Positions 36,020 through 43,851 of a stretch of DNA of 64,000 nucleotides are shown here, one piece after another; position 1 is the first letter of the stretch; each line of letters starts with the position of its first letter. Source of the stretch: JANPJV01 sp031425695 (lineage in GTDB: Bacteria > Pseudomonadota > Gammaproteobacteria > Xanthomonadales > SZUA-5); the NCBI GenBank assembly GCA_031425695.1, contig JANPJV010000116.1:70014-134013 (forward strand). Reading direction: 5' to 3'. Made by a program: the position numbers and the translations under genes. The notes beneath the pieces were generated by a model, which was not told the DNA's origin, did no database searches, and saw only the letters and a list, made by a program, of their open reading frames with translations.

Positions 36020-37579
36020 ATGGGCCTAAAACGTTCCTACCCGATGCGCCAGTGGCTGCTGCCTATCCTGCTGCTGGGGACGTTGGCACTGGGCCTGTTT
36101 GCAGTGGCCTTTCAGGTGGATCACCTGCTGTCGGCTGGAGCGGGGTCGGCCGTGAATCGCTACCTGGCTATCGATGCAGACCGCATCAGTGACGCGATCA
36201 GCCAGTTGGCACCGGCGATGGTGGCCTTGCTCGGGATCGTGGTGACGGTGGTCGCGATCATCGTGCAGCTCGCGGCGGGGCGGCATGCGGGCGTTGCGCG
36301 GATGTTCCTGCGCGATCGCATCAACGTCATTGTGCTCGGCTACTACGTCGTTTTCGGCGTCTATGGCGTCTGGCTCAGCGTCAGCCTCAACGGCGATTTT
36401 GTGCCGCGCATTGCGCTGTTCGTGGCGCTCGCGGCGGCTTCGCTCGGCCTGCTGCTGATGCTCCCGTATTTTGCGTATGTGTTCTGGTTCCTGGAACCAA
36501 CGAACCTGGTGCAGCGAATCGGGAACACCGCTTCGCGCGCGGTACGCGAGGCACTTTCGAAACGGCCGCGGCGCACCATCGACGACTTGCAGTCGGCGAC
36601 CTTGAGCTCGATGGCCGAGCTCGCCGACATCGCCAGCAACTCGATTTCCGGCAAGGACAAGATCATCGCGTCGCGCGCGGTCGATGCGTTCAAGGACCTG
36701 ACCCGCGATTACCTCAAGGTCAAACGTCAGCTGCCCGCGGAGTGGTTCCGCATCCGCGGCACCATCCGCGGCAACCCCGACTTCGTCGCCATGGATCCCG
36801 AGTCGCTGGCGGATCTGGAAGGGCGCCGCAACTGGGTGGAATGGCAGATGTTGCGGCAGTACCTCGGCATCTACAACGACGCGCTGAGCGCGATGCCGGA
36901 CATCGATTACCTGATCGCCATCGACACGCGCTACATCGGCGCCGCCGCCGCCGAGCATGGTGAGAAGGAGCTGGTCGACCTGGTCTTGAGCTTCATGAAC
37001 ACCTTCCTCCGCGCGACCCTGAATGCGCGCAATGTGCGCACCGCATACAACCTGCTCAATCAATACCGGTTGCTGGTCGATGAGCTGCTGCATCTCGGGC
37101 ACGGCGCAGCCGCGCTCGCCGGCGTGCGCCACATGAGCTACTACGGGCACGTCGGCTACGATCTCAGCCTGCCGTTCGTCACCGAAACCGTTGCCTACGA
37201 CCTGTCCACGCTGTGCCAGCGCGCACATGAGCTCAGTGCGCCCGAGCAGGACGAGATGCTCGCGCATTTCCTGGATCTCGATCGGCCGTTGCGCGCCAAG
37301 AGCCTCGAGCGCGCGTTGCTCGGCGTACGCAAGGCGCAGGTCAAGCTCGCCGCCTATTACCTGAGCGTCGGCGAGCTGCCCCGCGCCTCCTCGATCGCGC
37401 GGGACATGAAGGATGAGCCGGCTGAACGCCTGGCCTCCATTCGCACCGCGCTCGCCGCGGTCGTCTCCAAGGATTTCTGGGAGATCATCGATCGCGGTCG
37501 CAACTTCGAGTACATGCCGCCCGCGCAGAATGCCCAGCTCGAGAATTTTTTTGCGATGGTGGAGGCCGAGCGGCGCTGA
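36020..37579 (+). CDS. Membrane protein resembling DUF2254
   Basis: Four helices lie in the first 155 residues: WLLPILLLGTLALGLFAVAF, PAMVALLGIVVTVVAIIVQL, NVIVLGYYVVFGVYGVWLSV and IALFVALAAASLGLLLMLPY. The segment ARMFLRDRINVIVLGYY strongly recalls DUF2254. The remaining 360 residues are soluble and helical with no motif I recognise. The full length of 519 residues is somewhat longer than DUF2254 proteins usually are. Neither the ATG at 36020 nor the ATG at 36044 has a good ribosome binding site. Function is unknown. Confidence 0.65.
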   Translation: MGLKRSYPMRQWLLPILLLGTLALGLFAVAFQVDHLLSAGAGSAVNRYLAIDADRISDAISQLAPAMVALLGIVVTVVAIIVQLAAGRHAGVARMFLRDRINVIVLGYYVVFGVYGVWLSVSLNGDFVPRIALFVALAAASLGLLLMLPYFAYVFWFLEPTNLVQRIGNTASRAVREALSKRPRRTIDDLQSATLSSMAELADIASNSISGKDKIIASRAVDAFKDLTRDYLKVKRQLPAEWFRIRGTIRGNPDFVAMDPESLADLEGRRNWVEWQMLRQYLGIYNDALSAMPDIDYLIAIDTRYIGAAAAEHGEKELVDLVLSFMNTFLRATLNARNVRTAYNLLNQYRLLVDELLHLGHGAAALAGVRHMSYYGHVGYDLSLPFVTETVAYDLSTLCQRAHELSAPEQDEMLAHFLDLDRPLRAKSLERALLGVRKAQVKLAAYYLSVGELPRASSIARDMKDEPAERLASIRTALAAVVSKDFWEIIDRGRNFEYMPPAQNAQLENFFAMVEAERR

Positions 37580-37787
37580 TTCGTTGTCGCGATCGCCGGG
37601 CCAGGTGCGGTCGCTGTTCGAGGCGTCCGCGCGCAGCGCAGACCACTACATGCGCTCGGCTTCTGGTCTACGCGACCCCGCCTGTTAAGACTGCCTGTCG
37701 CTTTGTATCGCTCCGTAACCCGGCCGTGGTCCTGTTTCCCGCGCTTTGGCGTACAGCTCCGATAACTACCGTCATTCGGAGAGTCGC

Positions 37788-40262
37788 ATGCGTTCGCTCA
37801 TGGCTTTGCTGGTCGTCACGTCGCTTGCGTGGGTCACGAAGGACGCACACGCGACCGACTACTGCGTCGGCACCACGACGCAGCTCCGCGACGCGCTGAA
37901 TTCGGCGGAAACCGATGGCGCGGACAGCGTCATCCAGTTGCGCTCGGGCACCTATTCGCTTACCAGCGATGCCCGCTATGAGCCAGCCGGCGAGTTCTTC
38001 CTGCCGGCTGGAAAGCTCACGTTGCGTGGCGGCTACAACAGTGATTGCTCCAGTTACAGCAACACTGGCGGAGCTACCACCATCAATGGCAGCAACAACC
38101 CTACCCTGGTGTTCACCACGCAGACCGGCAGCGTGAGCATTGCCGGGCTTACGCTCAACGATGCCCATGTGCACATGATTTCGCTGGCGCTGGGCAATTG
38201 CCTGAACAATCGTCCTGCCTTCAACGTGCGTCGCCTGCGTGTAGACCAGGGCGGCCTGGCTTTCAGCTCGCAGTGTCACGACGTGCTGGTCGACAACACC
38301 CTGGTTACCAATGCCGTTTCGGTTCCGAGCGCCAATGCCCCGGCCGGGTCGGCGATCGATATCAACCTGGCCGACTACGAAGACGATCGAATCGGCAATG
38401 TGGAAATCTTCAGCAGCACCGTGATCAATGGTCGCGTCAACATTTTCACGTGTTGCAACTTCTTCGCCACGGCTACGCTCTACAACAATATCTTCGAGCG
38501 CTCGGGCAGCGAGCTTTACATCGACCAGACGTTCGTGCTGGCCCGCTTCAATCGCTACGACGGCATCGCCTTCACCAACGGCGGGGTCCTGCAGGCGGGT
38601 TCCAGCAACAACCTTTCGGCATCCGCCTCGCTGGACGCTGATTTCCGGCCGACGCCAACCTCGCAGATGTTGAACTCCGGTTCCGGCGACATACCCGGCG
38701 GCCTCGGCACCATCGACCAGACCGGCGTTGACCGAGTCATCGGTTCGAACGTGGACCGCGGTGCGCGCGAGTCGCCGATCGATGGCAGTGGGCTCTACAC
38801 CGTCACCAACACCAATGCCTCGGGCACCGGTTCAATCGCGTGGGCGCTCGGCCTCGCCAATGATGACCCGGGCTTCAATACGGTGCGCTTCAACATCCCC
38901 GGTGGCTGCCCGCGCATCATCACGCTCAGCGGCGCGCTGCAGGTGCGCGAGTCGATGGCCTTCGATGGGCGTTCGCAGCCCGGCTCGGTCTCCAATACCG
39001 AAGAGATCTCCTGGAACGCCGTGCCGTGCGTCGTGCTGCGCGGTACTGGCGGCATCGGCATCGAAACCGTCGCGAGCATCGGCGATGGCTATATCACCGT
39101 CCGCGGGCTCGCCTTCGAGGGCTTCGCGCTGGCAGTGGCCCTCCCCTTCGGCGAAGCACACCAGATCACCGGCAACCAGTTCGGCGGAGAGATCGGCTCG
39201 ACCAACGTGGTGCTGTCGGGCAACGAACAGGCGATTGCCCTGGTCGGCGGTGGACGCAGCAAGATCGGTGGCTTTACCGAGGCGTCGCGCAACCTGATCT
39301 CAGACTCCAGCGACGTCGGCGTGCTGATCACCACTTTCCTGGGACTAGGCGGCTCCGGCAACGAAGTGACCAACAACCTGATCGGGCTGGACAAGAATGG
39401 CGGCTCGGGACTGCCAAACGGCACCGGCATCCGCATCAACGGGGGCGACAACCTGATCCGCGAAAATCGCATCGCGGGCAACGCCGTCGACGGCATCCTG
39501 ATCGCCGGCGCAAATGCGGTTGGAAACCGCATCGAAAACAACTTCATCGGCGGCGGCACCGGCTCGCTGTCGTTCACTGCAGCCAATGGCCGCATGGGGA
39601 TCATGGTCCAGGGCGATGCGCACGATAACCAGATCGGCCCGAACAACATCATCGGTCGCAATGGCGACGATGGCGTGCGCATCTTCACCAGTGCCTATGG
39701 CGGCAACCGCATCACCGCCAATCGCATCCTCCGCAACGATGCACTCGGGATCGATCTGGGCGAAAACGGTGTCACCGACAATGACCTCGACCCGCAGTTC
39801 TGCCAGCAACCGGAAGGTTGCCGTTCCAACCACGGCCAGAACTATCCAAGCATCAGTTCAGCCGTGCGGCGCCGAACGGGATTCCTTCCGCAGGGCCGGC
39901 CGGTCGAGATCCGGGGAACGCTGCGCTCGGTCGTCGGCGGCCCTTACCAGATCGAGGTGTACGGCGGCGAGTCCTGCGAAGCCAACGGCCACGGCGAGGG
40001 CAACCAGTTGCTCGGCACGCTTTCGCTCACCATCGATAACGATCCCTACTGCCCGACACCGGGCGGTCAGTGCATCGCCTGTGCGAGCGGCAATTGCACA
40101 GCCGGATTCTCGCTCTTCGTGCCCGAGATCGATCTTGTTCCGGGTGACGTGATCACCGCCACGGCCACCAGCGTGGGCGGCAATACGTCCGAATTTTCAG
40201 CGTGCGAGACGGTCGTCCTCGAGCCGCTCCCCAACGCATTGTTCGCCAACGGATTCGAGTGA
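37788..40262 (+). CDS. Secreted right-handed beta-helix protein with GFE C-terminus
   Basis: CGGAGAG at 37777-37783 supports the ATG at 37788. After a signal peptide (LMALLVVTSLAWVTKDAHA), two regions resemble pectate-lyase-like or CSLREA-type helices: TQLRDALNSAETDGADSVIQ at the N-terminus and YTVTNTNASGTGSIAWALGL near residue 345. Between residues about 450 and 680 the 'N-x-I-x-G-N' coil pattern recurs (GIRINGGDNLIRENRIAGN, DGVRIFTSAYGGNRITANRI). The C-terminus is ALFANGFE before TGA. It is probably an extracellular carbohydrate-binding or structural protein; catalytic residues are not obvious. Confidence 0.85.
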   Translation: MRSLMALLVVTSLAWVTKDAHATDYCVGTTTQLRDALNSAETDGADSVIQLRSGTYSLTSDARYEPAGEFFLPAGKLTLRGGYNSDCSSYSNTGGATTINGSNNPTLVFTTQTGSVSIAGLTLNDAHVHMISLALGNCLNNRPAFNVRRLRVDQGGLAFSSQCHDVLVDNTLVTNAVSVPSANAPAGSAIDINLADYEDDRIGNVEIFSSTVINGRVNIFTCCNFFATATLYNNIFERSGSELYIDQTFVLARFNRYDGIAFTNGGVLQAGSSNNLSASASLDADFRPTPTSQMLNSGSGDIPGGLGTIDQTGVDRVIGSNVDRGARESPIDGSGLYTVTNTNASGTGSIAWALGLANDDPGFNTVRFNIPGGCPRIITLSGALQVRESMAFDGRSQPGSVSNTEEISWNAVPCVVLRGTGGIGIETVASIGDGYITVRGLAFEGFALAVALPFGEAHQITGNQFGGEIGSTNVVLSGNEQAIALVGGGRSKIGGFTEASRNLISDSSDVGVLITTFLGLGGSGNEVTNNLIGLDKNGGSGLPNGTGIRINGGDNLIRENRIAGNAVDGILIAGANAVGNRIENNFIGGGTGSLSFTAANGRMGIMVQGDAHDNQIGPNNIIGRNGDDGVRIFTSAYGGNRITANRILRNDALGIDLGENGVTDNDLDPQFCQQPEGCRSNHGQNYPSISSAVRRRTGFLPQGRPVEIRGTLRSVVGGPYQIEVYGGESCEANGHGEGNQLLGTLSLTIDNDPYCPTPGGQCIACASGNCTAGFSLFVPEIDLVPGDVITATATSVGGNTSEFSACETVVLEPLPNALFANGFE

Positions 40263-40295
40263 TGCGAGCACGAGCGGCTCGCGCTCGATGGAGAA

Positions 40296-40698
40296 GCGTT
40301 CGGACAAGGTCCGAACCCACGCAATCAAGAGCGACAGGCTGCTGGCTCCGCGTGGGTCCTGACCTTGTCCGGACGCTGTTGGCCGCTGGCTCTGCGTGGG
40401 TCCGGACCTTGTCCGGGCGCTTTTGGCCGCCGGCTCTGCGTGGGTCCGGACCTGGTCCGGACGCTCTTGGCTCGTCGATGCAGAAGCGTTCGGACAAGGT
40501 CCGAACCCACGCCATCAAGAGCGACTGGCTGCTGGCTCCGCGTGGGTCCGGACCTTGTCCGGACGCTGTTGGCTGCTAGCTCCGCGTGGGTCCGGACCTT
40601 GTCCGGACGCTCTTGGCTGCTAGCTCTGCGTGGGTCCGGACCTTGTCCGGACGCTCTTGGCTGCTTGCTCTGCGTGGGTCCGGACCATGTCCGGACGC
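40296..40698. repeat. Palindromic 44-bp tandem array with higher-order organisation
   Basis: A 27-base core (GCGTGGGTCCGGACC, then TTGTCCGGACGC) built from two copies of the palindrome GTCCGGAC occurs seven times forward, starting at 40350, 40394, 40438, 40540, 40584, 40628 and 40672. Within each block the period is exactly 44. Two diverged copies lie in reverse orientation at 40296 and 40486, each 54 bases before the first forward unit of its block. The whole block repeats after 190 bases. It fills most of the 614-base gap after the beta-helix gene; I saw no gene in it. Confidence 0.95.
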
Positions 40699-40876
40699 TC
40701 TTGGCTCGTGCTCGAACCCAAGCAACCGAGGGCGTGCCGAAACACGCAGCTTCCGGTGGCGCTCCCCGCACGCGAAATGGCATTCTCCGCCCGTCACGGG
40801 ACGGCGAAATGGCATATGGGTCCGCTGAGACGCACCCGGATCCTCGCCCCGCTCGCCCGACCGCACAGGATCGCCC

Positions 40877-41374
40877 ATGCATTCGAGACGCGCGGGCTGG
40901 TTGATGGTGCTGTTTGCCAGCGCAAGCCTGGCACCGACCGTGGCGCATGCCGACTGCACATACGACGAGGCGACGCAGCTGCAGCGCATCGTGTCGCTCG
41001 CGCAACGCGTCAACGGCCAGGTCGGTGCCGGTGGACACAGTGTGCGCTGGCGTGAGGGCCAGACGACGATCGAAGTCGTCTATGGCGGCTGCGATCATCT
41101 CGGGCACTCGGTGACCCGCGAAACCCCGGCTGCAGCGCCCATGGGGGAAGCCGAGCTACTGGCATTGGCCGAACGCATGGCGCTTGAGCAATGGGCTCCC
41201 GCCGAAGCGGAAATGTTGCGCAACGCGTTGCGCGAACAACGCTTCACGCGTTCGCAGTCGGGCGCGGAGAGCGTGCTGAACCTGTCAGTTCCAGATTACT
41301 TCGAGTTCGCCATCACCCAGCGCCATGCGCACGGCAGCGAGCGCGTCAGGATTCATTGGGGGCGCAACTTTTAG
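40877..41374 (+). CDS. Hypothetical secreted protein
   Basis: The 165-residue product starts with a signal peptide (GWLMVLFASASLAPTVAHA) and a cysteine soon after the cleavage site (DCTYDEA). A second cysteine lies in VVYGGCDHLGHSV, so a disulphide is possible. A helical middle and a C-terminal strand region (SVPDYFEFAITQRH) follow. I do not recognise the family. It lies next to the 44-bp array and converges on the following secreted-protein gene with only 14 bases between them. Confidence 0.75.
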   Translation: MHSRRAGWLMVLFASASLAPTVAHADCTYDEATQLQRIVSLAQRVNGQVGAGGHSVRWREGQTTIEVVYGGCDHLGHSVTRETPAAAPMGEAELLALAERMALEQWAPAEAEMLRNALREQRFTRSQSGAESVLNLSVPDYFEFAITQRHAHGSERVRIHWGRNF

Positions 41375-41388
41375 GGCCGGTACGCGAG

Positions 41389-42504
41389 TCAGTAGATCCT
41401 CGCGGTTCCGCGTTGGCCAGTGTTTTCGTGGATCTTGGTCAACACAATCTCGGAGCCGCCACTGAACTTTCGTGGCCAGAAAATCAGGGTATTGAGCACG
41501 CCGCCGCGTCCAACCAGGGTCTGATCATCGACGAAAAGATCGAATGTCCAGTTTGTACCCCCATCGAACTCCTGACCGGCGGTGAAATCCTGCGTGGCCC
41601 AATACGCAATCGATGGGTCGCTGCCAGGGGGCATTGCGCCCGTGACATAACCCGCTCGACCAGTGGCCACGTCCACCCAGATTCGGGCGCCGAAGGTGAC
41701 CGCAAACTTTTGATAGGGGTCGCCGAGCGGGTGCGGCACGGGCGGGCACTCACCGTGGCATTCGACGTCAAATGTGATGACCGATGCCGGCGGACGCCAA
41801 AACTCCCGATAGTTGGTCGCGGCCGGAGAATCCACCCACGTCGACGCCCGGCCGGCGGACCAGTCGGGCTGAATTTCTGACAGCGCGATCTTCACCACGT
41901 GGGACACCGACCGATCGAACGCTACATCCGCCTCTGCCTCGGCATTTCGGCGCAAGTGGCCCTGAAGTGAAAAAGTTCCAGTCAACAAGCGGACGTACTC
42001 TGCCTCGGATGCGAGCGGGCTGAGCACACGGATCGGTGTCGTTCGACCGCCCGCGCGGAACTCACCCGTCCGGCGCGTAAAGAACACGTACTCTCCGGTC
42101 CCGAAGCTCGACGGCGAAACGGTCGCCGGTCGATACGCACCGCCAAAGGGCTGTCCGTTCTCGGCTTTAAAGAGCGGGCTGCTCAACCGGGCAATGATTC
42201 CGGTGTCCAGGCGCTCAGCTTCCGTTGAAAAAACGAGCGGACCCTGGACGATCAGGAAGGTGCTCTTGCCGGCGTCATCATAGGTGTAGGTCGTCGCCAG
42301 CCCGAGGAGGGAACCATCTGCATTCTCGCTGAACTCGAAGAAGTAGCCGGATCCAGGCTGAGCGGCGTTCCACCAGCCGCCCTGGTGCGGAACCAGGCGT
42401 TCCGCAGGCGGCGCGAGTGGGCGCGCCGGCTGAAGGCTGTACTCCCCGGCCGCTGCTGTAACCATTGCAACCGACAACAAACCAGCCAATACGCACTTGC
42501 CCAT
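41389..42504 (-). CDS. Hypothetical secreted protein with a GWWN motif
   Basis: The 371-residue protein has a signal peptide (LAGLLSVAMVTAAAGEY) and then GGWWNAAQPGSGYFFEFSEN. This is the G-x-W-W-N-x-x-x-x-G-x-G-x-x-x-E pattern of a domain common in secreted proteins of Xanthomonadales and Burkholderiales, usually followed by short beta-strands such as LLGLATTYTYDDAGK. A related region may recur near the C-terminus (NWTFDLFVDDQTLV, NTLIFWPRKF). Function is unknown. Its Shine-Dalgarno AGGAG lies inside a perfect hairpin (42512-42531). Confidence 0.78.
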   Translation of the reverse strand: MGKCVLAGLLSVAMVTAAAGEYSLQPARPLAPPAERLVPHQGGWWNAAQPGSGYFFEFSENADGSLLGLATTYTYDDAGKSTFLIVQGPLVFSTEAERLDTGIIARLSSPLFKAENGQPFGGAYRPATVSPSSFGTGEYVFFTRRTGEFRAGGRTTPIRVLSPLASEAEYVRLLTGTFSLQGHLRRNAEAEADVAFDRSVSHVVKIALSEIQPDWSAGRASTWVDSPAATNYREFWRPPASVITFDVECHGECPPVPHPLGDPYQKFAVTFGARIWVDVATGRAGYVTGAMPPGSDPSIAYWATQDFTAGQEFDGGTNWTFDLFVDDQTLVGRGGVLNTLIFWPRKFSGGSEIVLTKIHENTGQRGTARIY

Positions 42505-42511
42505 TTTTGTC

Positions 42512-42531
42512 TCCTAGCGATTTGGCTAGGA
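42512..42531 (-). promoter_or_regulatory. Leader hairpin that buries the Shine-Dalgarno
   Basis: On the coding strand TCCTAGC, a six-base loop and GCTAGGA form a perfect 7-bp stem. The AGGAG ribosome binding site, about six bases before the ATG at 42504, overlaps the 3' arm. Pairing would hide the site, so translation may depend on opening the hairpin by temperature, a protein or another RNA. Confidence 0.55.
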
Positions 42532-42637
42532 CAACACAGCAAAGGTGTTTTTGGAGTTAGCGACACGGCGCTCGTTGCCAAGGAGCGGTGCCTGGGGCAC
42601 GTCGGCCGTCTGCGCCATGCGTTGACGCGCATCCATT

Positions 42638-43810
42638 TCAGGACAGCGGCAACGGGTATTTGTAGGCGGTTGCACAGTTGAAAAGTACGACGCGTTCGCC
42701 GCTCTCGACCAGCCCCGCCGCCAGGGCCTGGCGCATCCCGGCAAGCGTCGCCGCCCCCTCGGGACACATGAGAAATCCATCGCGACGGCCAGCGTCGCGC
42801 CAGGCAGTCACGATCTCATCCTCGCTGACCGCAAGGGCGGATCCCGAAGATTCGCGGACCGCTCGCAGGATCATGAAATCCCCCAGCGCTGCCGGCACGC
42901 GGATACCATGGGCCATGGTTGCCGCGCCCTCCCACCGCGCCGCGAATTCATGGCCCTCCTGGAACGCGCGAACGATCGGCGCGCAGCCTGCCGCCTGCAC
43001 CGCGTACATGCGCGGACGCTTGGCGCCGATCCAGCCCAGTTGCTCGAGCTCGTCAAAGGCCTTCCACATGCCGATCAATCCGGTGCCCCCTCCGGTCGGG
43101 TAGAAGATCGCATCGGGCACGGTCCAGCCGAGCTGCTCGACCAGTTCCAGGCCCATGGTCTTCTTGCCCTCGATCCGGTAGGGCTCGCGCAAGGTCGCGC
43201 AGGAAACCCAGCGGCCTTCGCGCTCACCAGCAGCGACCAGCTTGCCGCAATCGTCGATCATGCCGTCGACCCGGGTCAGGCTGGCGCCGAGCATTTCGAT
43301 CTCCCGCAGATTGGCTTCGGGCGTATCCGACGGACAGAAGCAATCGGCCGCGATTCCCGCTCCCACGCAGTACGCCGCCATCGCCGCTCCCGCGTTGCCA
43401 TTGGTCGGTATCGCCAGCCGCTTTACGCCGAAATGCCTGGCCATGTTCACTGCCAAAGCCAGACCGCGCGCCTTGAACGATCCAGTCGGCAAGCGCCCTT
43501 CATCTTTCACCATCAGGGCTCCGAGCCCGAATTCCGCACGGTGCGACGGCAGCTCGATCAGGGGCGTGAAGTCCTCTCCCAAAGACACTGGCTGTACATC
43601 CAATGGCAACGGCAGCAACTCGCGATAACGCCAAAGTGACGGCGGCCGCGCGGCGAGCTTTGCAGGACTCAGCACCGCGCTCACCTGGTCGAGGTGATAG
43701 CGAACCAGCAAAGGTTTTCCAGCGCTGGAAACCGAGTGCCGCTCGCGCGCATCGAGGCGTTCGCCGGTCAAGGCGCATTCGAGGTGACTGACGTAGTGCT
43801 TGGCGCTCAT
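42638..43810 (-). CDS. thrC: Threonine synthase (PLP-dependent)
   Basis: The enzyme makes threonine from O-phosphohomoserine in the cytoplasm. The PLP lysine is in LPTGSFKARGLAL and the phosphate-binding loop is the later FYPTGGGTGLIGMWKAFDEL. The N-terminal YVSHLECALTGERLDARER and the approach TSKHR-like segment LPTNGNAGAAMAAYC match threonine synthases of the ~390-residue class. Related enzymes of the same fold (threonine dehydratase, cysteate or diaminopropionate synthases) are alternatives. It is not next to thrA or thrB here, so the threonine genes are dispersed, if this assignment is right. Confidence 0.82.
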   Translation of the reverse strand: MSAKHYVSHLECALTGERLDARERHSVSSAGKPLLVRYHLDQVSAVLSPAKLAARPPSLWRYRELLPLPLDVQPVSLGEDFTPLIELPSHRAEFGLGALMVKDEGRLPTGSFKARGLALAVNMARHFGVKRLAIPTNGNAGAAMAAYCVGAGIAADCFCPSDTPEANLREIEMLGASLTRVDGMIDDCGKLVAAGEREGRWVSCATLREPYRIEGKKTMGLELVEQLGWTVPDAIFYPTGGGTGLIGMWKAFDELEQLGWIGAKRPRMYAVQAAGCAPIVRAFQEGHEFAARWEGAATMAHGIRVPAALGDFMILRAVRESSGSALAVSEDEIVTAWRDAGRRDGFLMCPEGAATLAGMRQALAAGLVESGERVVLFNCATAYKYPLPLS

Positions 43811-43851
43811 GGGCTGGCTTCCGAGAACTGATGGCTACGAACAGTAAGCCA

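Noticed and set aside
40296..40698. CRISPR array
   Set aside because: The spaces between cores are themselves repeats rather than unique spacers, orientation varies, and no cas gene is present.
40325..41107. Open frames across the 44-bp array encoding repeated Gly-Ser-Gly-Pro-type residues
   Set aside because: A 44-base period is not a multiple of three, so the frames drift. The sequence is palindromic DNA, not coding.
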